Positions 56,640 to 64,000 of a stretch of 64,000 bases of DNA are shown here, piece after piece. The stretch comes from Impatiens glandulifera. Taxonomy: Eukaryota; Streptophyta; Magnoliopsida; Ericales; Balsaminaceae. The first letter of the stretch is position 1; each line of letters opens with the position of its first letter. A program made the translations under genes and the position numbers. The notes beneath the pieces were generated by a model that ran no database searches, was not told where the DNA came from, and saw only the letters and a list, made by a program, of their open reading frames with translations. The DNA lies in NCBI RefSeq assembly GCF_907164915.1, contig NC_061868.1, forward strand, positions 27,709,819 through 27,773,818, given 5' to 3'.

Positions 56640-58519
56640 TATAAAATCACTGGTATTTGGTAGATTTGGTTGAGCTCAAATCCTTTTCAAACCAAACTTG
56701 AAAATCAAATTCCCAGACTAAATCTTCACTTTCTGCTCCCATTTCATATTTCTTGGTTGCCTCGTTGCATCCTTTGATCTTCTGCCAATTTCTTCTTTGC
56801 ATCTTTATAACTCCAAAATATAGCAACATTAATTAATGTTTTGAGTAGTGATGTCAATGAACGGAGAAGTGTTGTTCCAGGGAACGAATTGATTGGTTCC
56901 AAGCACAAGAGATGTAGGAGGAGATAGATTAGAAACAATTTTTCTAGTTGTACTGAATAATGTAATTTTAATGCTTTTGCTTCGTAGTGATTGATGTTGA
57001 GTTAAAATTTGTTCTTAATACATTTTTAATGATTTGAATGTATGTTAAATATTTGATGTAATGTTTGAGAACTTAATTTATTTGTTTGAATAGATTAGAA
57101 ATTCAAATTCTCCAAATTCTAAATTGGTGTAAATAAGAACATTTCTTGTTTAGAATAATATACAATTAAATAATAAAAAATGCAGTAACAAAACATATAT
57201 GATATCATTGATGATACACAATTTAGATTATTTATGTTATTTAAAAAAACAATTTTGTTCCTAAGGTCATGTTTATTAGTATCCATTTTGAAGGTAATGT
57301 TTAAATTATCTAATTTCATTCTATTATACTAGAAAACTAGCAAAAGAATGTTCATCTTAGGTGTACCACTAATTATGGCCTCAATAAAGATTATTTCATT
57401 TCTTGACATTATTACATAATAAGATATACTTTCTTATGCTACTAGAAAATTAAGAGATTCCTAAGGCAAGAAAAACACCGTATAATTATCTACTTGAAAC
57501 GCTTATAAATTTATTTTAAATTGTACATGTCACTCTATTGTATTTAATAATTTCTCTATCTTACTTTTTTTTTATTATTTAAATAAATTATTTAATATTT
57601 TTTCTATCTTTAACTTTATTATAAAATTATTATAAATATTCACTTAATATGAAATTAAAAAGAAATATTTTTTTTAATTTTCAACTTAAAATATAAATTA
57701 TTAATATTTATAATAAATAAAATTCAAATTACTATTCTTTAACATTTATTTATAAAATATTATATAAAAGAGAAAGTTATAATATTATGTATTGAATTTT
57801 TAAAATATATCTTATAAGAAAATTAAATAAAAAAATAAAAAGAATGAGACTTTTAAGGAAAAATAAGAATGATAAATTTAAATAGAAAAACAATAATTTA
57901 ATAAATTATAAGTATATATATATATATAACTTTTATTTTATATATATTTATATTTATAATTTAATATATATTTTAAGACGTACATTTATATATTTTATTA
58001 ATTTGATTTATTTATTCTCTTTATTATTATTCATATTAAAAATACATAAATAAATTAATTAACTAATAACTGAAAAAAATTAATCATATTCATATTTAAC
58101 TTCTTATTCTTTTTATATATATATATATATATATTTATTAATTTTTCCAGTTATTATTTTAAATATATATAAATTAATTAATTAATTTAAATATATAATT
58201 ATAAATTAAAAGAGAAGAAAAGAAAAAAATATATATATATATAAAGGAAGAGAAGAAAGAGAAATTATTAATGAAAAGAAAAGAGATAAATAATTATTTT
58301 GAATTAAGCTTACTCATCAATCTTAATCATCTTCACAAGTCATTCATTCGATATACTTTCTATATATTTTCTTTTGTTACATAATTTTTCAGTTTCAAGT
58401 GAATGTGCAGAGAAATAATGTGGAAGGCTGATTAGGCGATTATGCATGATGACTTAACATTTCAAATGTTTATTTATTTTTCTCCGGTTTATTAATAATT
58501 TATCTCACTTCTTTTTATT
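56640..58519. other. AT-rich intergenic DNA with microsatellites
   Basis: No gene seen apart from the doubtful fragment above. Short TA runs occur near 57915, 58113 and 58230. Confidence 0.6.
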
Positions 58520-58890
58520 TATAGAAGAAATGTAAAAATAATTCAGTATTTAGTTATGAATTTGTTAAAGACTTGATTATGATGTTGTTAGATAGTTAAG
58601 CTAAGTTGTTATAACCATTTATTAGTTATAATCATATTTGTATTATGTAGTATTAATTATAAAGTTTTAGGTATAATTTGTACATATAATTAGTTAAGAT
58701 ACTTATTTAGAATAGGTGAGAGTTTTTTTGTACCTATATTAGACTTTGTGATACTATTAATATGAATAAAATATCACAAATCCCTTTACGGGGTTTTCTC
58801 TCAATTTTGTGTTCTTCATTTCTCTCAAGATTCTCTCTACAAATCATTCATATCTCTTCTTTGATTCAACGATTATCGTTGAATCGCACA
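58520..58890 (+). repeat. 5' LTR of element III
   Basis: 371 bp, ending GAATCGCACA. It differs from the right LTR by about ten substitutions by eye and a 15-bp stretch absent there (near 58790). Confidence 0.95.
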
Positions 58891-58902
58891 TGGTATCAGA
58901 GC
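58891..58902 (+). other. Primer-binding site of element III
   Basis: TGGTATCAGAGC directly after the LTR: the initiator Met tRNA site. Confidence 0.95.
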
Positions 58903-58948
58903 AAAAATCGTTCTAACGCTGAAAATTATCGGAGAAGCAAACACCAAA

Positions 58949-59899
58949 ATGGTGAATATCGTTGAAGAATCAAGTAACCCTAGCCATACATCTACAAGGC
59001 ATATCTCTCACTCCTCTCCTCAATCGAATCTTCCAGTGAAAAGGAAGTATAACAACGATCCTCTTGTGATTCATCCGGCGGATCATCCAGGACTTACACT
59101 TACGACGGCAGTTCTTACTAGAGAAACTTACTATGGGTGGTGCCATAGCGTCCAACTCGCATTATCTGCAAAAATCAAGATCGGCTTCATTGATGGATCT
59201 TTTCCGAGGCCAGTGGATCCTGAAGACGGAAGACAGTGGGGAATCGTTGACTCCATGGTCAGAGCATGGATGATGAATACGATCGATGTAAAGCTTCAAA
59301 GAAGGTTTCAGTCGACCAAGACCAGTCGTGATCTGTGGTTGGAAGTGAAATCAAGATATGAAGGGAACAACGGTCCGAGGAGATACTATTTGCAGAAAGA
59401 CACCGTCATCCTACAACAAGGAGGAAATGATCTTGAAGAATATTATTCTAAGGTAAGTCTTCTTTGGGATGAAATGATGAGTTTAAAGCCACTTAGGAGA
59501 TGTAGATGTAGAGGAACTAAGACAGATTGTGATGGATGCTTTCTTGAACAAGAGATGTTACAAGATGATGAGGAAAATAAATTGTTACAATTTCTAATGG
59601 GACTTAATGAACAGTATGAATACGTTAAGGATCAAATTTTGATGCAAGAACCATGGCCTGCTGTGTATAAGGCATTCACTATGTTACAGAATGTTGAAAA
59701 GAAGAACTACCTGAGGAATGTTAATCAAGATAGTTCTATGTATGCAAGGGAGGGAAATGATAGGAAGAACAACAGTTCAGACAAGTCTAAGTCTAGGAAT
59801 GTGGTGTGTCTTCATTGTGGAGGAAAAGGTCAGCTCAAGGAAAGTTGTTTCAAGATAGTTGGATACCCTGACTGGTGGAAACAACCAAAGGAAAGATAA
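58949..59899 (+). pseudogene. Element III gag
   Basis: 316 codons: the Copia gag domain with IHPADHPGLTLTTAVLTRET, YGWCHSVQLALSAKIKIGFI, then SKTSRDLWLEVKSRYEGNNG-like wording (SRYEGNNGPRRYYLQK). The zinc knuckle is CLHCGGKGQLKESC, with Gln for the His ligand, followed by GYPDWWKQ. A TAA (59897-59899) ends it in the same frame as the protease 33 bp further on. This is either a disabling mutation or, less likely, a readthrough stop. Gag itself would still be made. Confidence 0.85.
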
Positions 59900-59932
59900 A
59901 ACGATAACTACAAAAGGAAAGGATCAGTCAAC

Positions 59933-61876
59933 ATGGCTAATAATGTCTCCAATCAAGATGAATATGCAGACGCAACGCTTGAGGAGTATAGGATGTACAA
60001 GGAGTTTTTGAAGAGCATGAGGGATGTAAAAGGAAAAAGCACATGTGGAGCATCTTCAAGTGGCACAACTGCAGGTAAGTGTTCTAAACCAATCTCTTGT
60101 TCTTTCACATTTTTTGAATTTAACATGAGTAGTAACAATTCTAAAAAAAGTAGAAATGACTGGTTATTAGACTCAGGAGCTTCATGTCATGTATGCAATA
60201 ATAAGAAATTAATGAAAGACATTAAGAAGTTAGAAATCCCTAGACTAATGTACCTTGCAGATGGATCATACAAATCCATAATTGAAATAGGATCAGTTGT
60301 AATTTCTGATAGATTGATACTTAATGAGGTTCTTTATGCTCCATATTTCAAATTTAATCTAATTTCAACTGCTAGACTTATTGATGATAACAAAGCAAAT
60401 TGTATTTTTTCAAAAACAATGTGTTTTTTGCAGGACCATAAGCTTTCATCAATTGTTGAAATTGGAAAGAGGATAGGGAATCTGTACTTCGTTTCTGATG
60501 ATAGAACTACCAATAATGTTTCTGATTTTTTTCTTTTAGATTCTGAAAACAATGTTTCTGGTAATAACAATTTTAGTCAGAATGTAAACATTTCAATTGT
60601 TGATTCTGAAATTCTTCATAAAAGATTTGGACGTCCTTCAGATAAAGTCATTAAGAAAGTTTACCAAAATTCTTTTCATAGAGATAAACATTTTTATACA
60701 TGTCCATTGTCTAAATCAGATAGATTACCTTTCATGAATAGCACAACTAAAACTAACAAAATATTTGAGCTTATTCATGTGGATTTGTGGGGTCCTTATA
60801 GAGAAGAATCTGTTTTAAATTATTCATATATGCTAACTATTGTTGATGATTTCTCTAGATGTACATAGATTTACTTTATTCTTAATAAAACTTTTGTTTT
60901 TGAAAAACTTTAAGTTTTTTTGTTTTTGTCAAAAATCAGGATGATACTACAATTAAGATAATTAGAACAGATAATGGGACTGAATTCATAAACAATAGAT
61001 GTTCTAATTTGTTTACATTTCTAGGAATAATTCATCAAACAACTTGTGCATATACTCCACAACAAAATGGGGTTGTGAAAAGAAAACATAGACATCTAAT
61101 TCAAGTAGCTAGGTCAAATATTATGTTTGATTCACACATGCCTTCTAAATTTTGGCCATATTCATTACTTACTGCTACATATTTGATTAACCGAATGCCT
61201 ATGAAAATGCTTGATTGGAAAACTCCATTTTTTATGCTTAATAAAACTAATCCAGATTATAATTCCTTGAGAATTTTTGGATGTTTATGTTATGTTACAA
61301 ATATAATTCCACAAAAATCAAAATTTGCACATAGAGGAAAGAAATGTGTATTCATTAGATATCCTATGAATCAGAAATGATACAATGTGTATGAATTAGA
61401 AACTGGAATTATATCTGTTTCTAGGGATGTGATTTTTCAAGAGGATATATTTCCATTTATGTCTAATGAAAATTCATTAGATTATTCTAAAGTTAAATTA
61501 GTAAATGTTCCATCTTTTTTACATGATGAACTTGAAGATATAAGCATAGAAGAATATGAAAGTGATGTTATGCCTGAATCTTTTGTTGAAACTCATCCTG
61601 AATCTTCTGCTGAAACTCAACATGAAATTTCTGTTGAAACTCAAGTTGAGAATATTTTACCTGAAATTTTAGTTGATAATCAAAATGAAAACTCTCTACG
61701 TACCACATTTGAATATTGAAGAAAACTTTGTAAGAAGAAGCTCTAGAATTTCACATACACCATCTTGGATGAAAGATTTCATAAATCAAACTGATATTAG
61801 TAAGAAAATTTTCACTCCTTTAACTTTTCCTTTTTCAACTGTTTGTAATGATTCTATATATACAGATTTCTTATGA
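59933..61876 (+). pseudogene. Element III protease and integrase
   Basis: The protease has WLLDSGASCHVCN (near 60150). The pre-integrase domain (ILHKRFGRPSDKVIKKVY) has lost one Cys (YTCPLSKS). The integrase core has IHVDLWGPYREES, then a TAG in place of the usual Trp (60866-60868), a frameshift, RTDNGTEFINN near 60965, and GVVKRKHRHL, where Lys stands for the catalytic Glu. A TGA at 61378 replaces Gly. The frame shifts back near 61690. LPESF/ETH-type repeats (ETHPESSAETQHEISVETQ) lie in the linker. Confidence 0.85.
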
Positions 61877-61945
61877 AACATTGATCAAACACATGATCCA
61901 ACTTCATATAAACAAACTGTTTTAAATTCAGATTGGGTTGAAGCA

Positions 61946-63420
61946 ATGAATCTTGAACTAAAAGCTTTAAATAAAAACAATACTTGGACATTTACACAAT
62001 TACCGAAAGGTAAAAAGGCCATTGGATGTCGATGGAATTTCAAAACAAAATTGCATGCAGATGATAGTATAGATAAATGTAAAGCACATCTGGTAGCAAA
62101 AGGTTACAATCAAATTGATGGAATTGATTTTCATCAAAGTTTTGCACCAGTTGCGAAAAATGTAACTATTCGGTTATTGCTTTCATTAACAGCCGCAAAT
62201 AAATGGCATTTACATCAGATTGATGTAAATAATGCATTTTTTCATGGTTCTCTTGATGAAGACATGTACATGACTATACCAGAAGGTTTAAAATCTGAAT
62301 TTCCAAATCAAGTATGCAAACTCAATAAGAGTTTATATGTACTAAAACAGTCCTCAAGACAATGGCATTTTGAAATCTCTAAATGGCTTTCAAATATTGT
62401 TTTTTTACAATCTCGAAATGATCACTGTCTATTTATTAAAAAGATAGGAGATCAAATTACTTGTTTACTACTTTATGTTGATGATATTTTGTTGGCTGGT
62501 AATTCATTGCAGGACATTGAAAACATTAAATCTATAATTGATTCTAAATATTCCATTAAGGATCTTGGCAATGCTAAGTTTTTCTTAGGATTAGAAATTA
62601 TTAATAAAGAAGAAGGTATATATGTGAATCAAAAGAAATATGTCCTTGATATTGTGTCTGATTTAGGATTAATTGTTTCAAAGTCATCTGCAATTCCTAT
62701 GATAAAAGGAGTGAAGTTGATTAGTGATCCTATAAATGATAATTTATGTGATGTAAACCAGTATAGAAGACTGGTTGGTAGACTGCTTTATTTGAACTTC
62801 ACAAAACCTGACATTGCATATTGTGTTCAACAATTAAGTCAGTTCGTAAATAAACTTTTTAAATCTCATTTTAATGCTGCTATACAGGTGGTTAAATATT
62901 TGAAAGGAACTCCTTCTTTGGGAGTATTTTATTCTTCAAAAAATAATCCTAAGTTGTCTGCTTTCTGTGATAGTGATTGGGGATCTTGTTTGGATTCAAG
63001 GAAGTCATTAACAGGTTATTGTATATACCTCGGAAATTCGTTAATTGCTTGGAAAACGAAGAAACAACAAAATGTTTCTCGTTCTTCTACTGAAGTTGAA
63101 TACCGTAGCATGGCTTCAACAGTGTGTGAATTACAGTGTATAACATACTTGCTGTTAGATTTCAAAATCTAGATTGCCCTGCCAATTACACTTCATTGTG
63201 ATAACAAAGCAGCAATTCACATTACCGAAAATTCAGTTTTTCATGAGCGAACAAATCACATTGATATTGATTGTCATGTGGTAAGAAATAAATACAAGTC
63301 TGGTTTTATTTCACTAACACGTGTATCATCTAGTATGCAGATTGCAGATATTTTTACCAAGTCATTTGAAACGAATCATTTTTTGGATCTTCGACACAAG
63401 GTACAACTACAAGATTTTCA
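61946..63420 (+). pseudogene. Element III reverse transcriptase and RNase H
   Basis: 408 open codons: KGKKAIGCRWNFKTK, HLVAKGYNQIDGIDFHQS, QIDVNNAFFHGSLDEDMYM, LYVLKQSSRQWH, the intact active site LLLYVDDILLAGN, FFLGLEI, then RNase H with CDSDWGSCLDSRKSLTGY and SRSSTEVEYRSMAS. A TAG at 63170 cuts off the last part ([20 protein letters not shown] and [11 protein letters not shown]). RT itself looks complete. Confidence 0.9.
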
Positions 63421-63424
63421 TCTT

Positions 63425-63434
63425 GAGGGGGGAG
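63425..63434 (+). other. Polypurine tract of element III
   Basis: GAGGGGGGAG immediately before the 3' LTR. Confidence 0.9.
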
Positions 63435-63790
63435 TGTAGAAGAAATTTAAAAATAATTCAATATTTAGTTATGAATTTGTTAAAGACTTGGTTATGATGT
63501 TGTTAGATAGTTAAGCTAAGTTGTTATAACCATTTATTAGTTATAACCATATTTGTATTATGTAGTATTAATTATAAAGTTTTAGGTATAATTTGTACAT
63601 ATAATTAGTTAAGATACTTATTTAGAATAGGTGGGAGTTTCTTGTACCTATATTGGACTTTGTGATACTATTAATATGAATAAAATATCACAAATCCCTT
63701 TACGGGTTGTGTTCTTCATTTCTCTCAAGATTCTCTCTACAAATCATTCATATCTCTTCTTTGATTCAACAATTATCGTTGAATCGCACA
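63435..63790 (+). repeat. 3' LTR of element III
   Basis: 356 bp, TGTAGAAG to GAATCGCACA, followed by TSD TTATT. The last 205 bp of the window are AT-rich and hold no gene. Confidence 0.95.
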
Positions 63791-64000
63791 TTATTTATCA
63801 TTTATTTTTTATCTCTTCAATTTTCATTAATAATTTACTTATTTTATTAATTTGTAAATATATGTTTATATATTTTATTATTTAACTTATTTATAAATTT
63901 TAAAATAATAATAAAAACAATAATAAATTAAATAACAAAATATATATTTTCAAATATATATTATATTTAATAAATATATATTATATTTGATAAATATATA

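Larger units (their letters stand above)
58520..63790 (+). mobile_element. Complete Ty1/Copia element III
   Basis: LTRs at 58520-58890 and 63435-63790, exact target duplication TTATT (58515-58519 and 63791-63795), primer site, gag, protease, integrase, RT, RNase H and polypurine tract are all present in order (5,271 bp). The left LTR starts TATAGAAG against TGTAGAAG on the right, a mutated end. Five stops and two frameshifts break the polyprotein. It is of the same lineage as element I. Confidence 0.96.

Overview
This window is nuclear DNA of a dicot plant. It holds a short island of four ordinary plant genes (about 12.1-22.5 kb) surrounded by nested transposable elements. The evidence is a spliced gene with GT-AG borders, an intronless PLS-class PPR gene, a GRAS gene, AT-rich intergenic DNA, Ty1/Copia and Ty3/Gypsy retrotransposons with tRNA-iMet primer sites, and MITEs. 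The third ORF of the SIRE-like element resembles proteins I associate with asterid (Lamiales) genomes, so an asterid is my guess, weakly held.

Layout. 1-5.4 kb: Copia element I (+), cut by the window start, carrying an in-frame 1.69-kb tandem duplication. 5.58-11.10 kb: complete Tnt1-like Copia element II (-), with LTRs and a GCTTT target duplication. 11.76-12.06 kb: Tourist-like MITE just upstream of a G-box and TATA box. 12.2-13.8 kb: two-exon short-chain dehydrogenase very like ABA2 (xanthoxin dehydrogenase). 15.5-16.9 kb: calmodulin-binding-domain protein. 18.5-19.8 kb (-): SCL3-like GRAS regulator. 20.2-22.5 kb (-): PPR protein. 23.1-24.3 kb: broken gene of unknown identity split by a hAT-type MITE.

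25.9-47 kb: three SIRE/Maximus-type Copia elements (C, D, E), all deleted in different ways. C (25.9-35.7) keeps RT-RNase H and two copies of an env-position third ORF. D (36.2-40.7, -) keeps gag, protease and integrase. E (42.5-47.0, +) keeps two LTRs around a minimal interior. A dead FAR1/FRS gene (40.7-42.2) lies between D and E. A second Tourist-like MITE sits in the left LTR of E, and the right LTR preserves its empty site.

47.4-51.6 kb: a hAT-like element with a nested MITE, remnants of a plant-mobile-domain-like gene (-), an exactly symmetrical 140-bp fold-back, and a tandem repeat with telo-box motifs. 51.9-54.0 kb: a Gypsy remnant (-). 54-58.5 kb: AT-rich DNA with little recognisable. 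58.5-63.8 kb: complete Copia element III (+) with TTATT target duplication, related to element I, with several stops in pol.

The host genes do not form a pathway. An ABA-biosynthesis enzyme and a GA/DELLA-pathway GRAS regulator as near neighbours is notable, but I see no functional link in the sequence. No complete, uninterrupted transposase or polyprotein was found.
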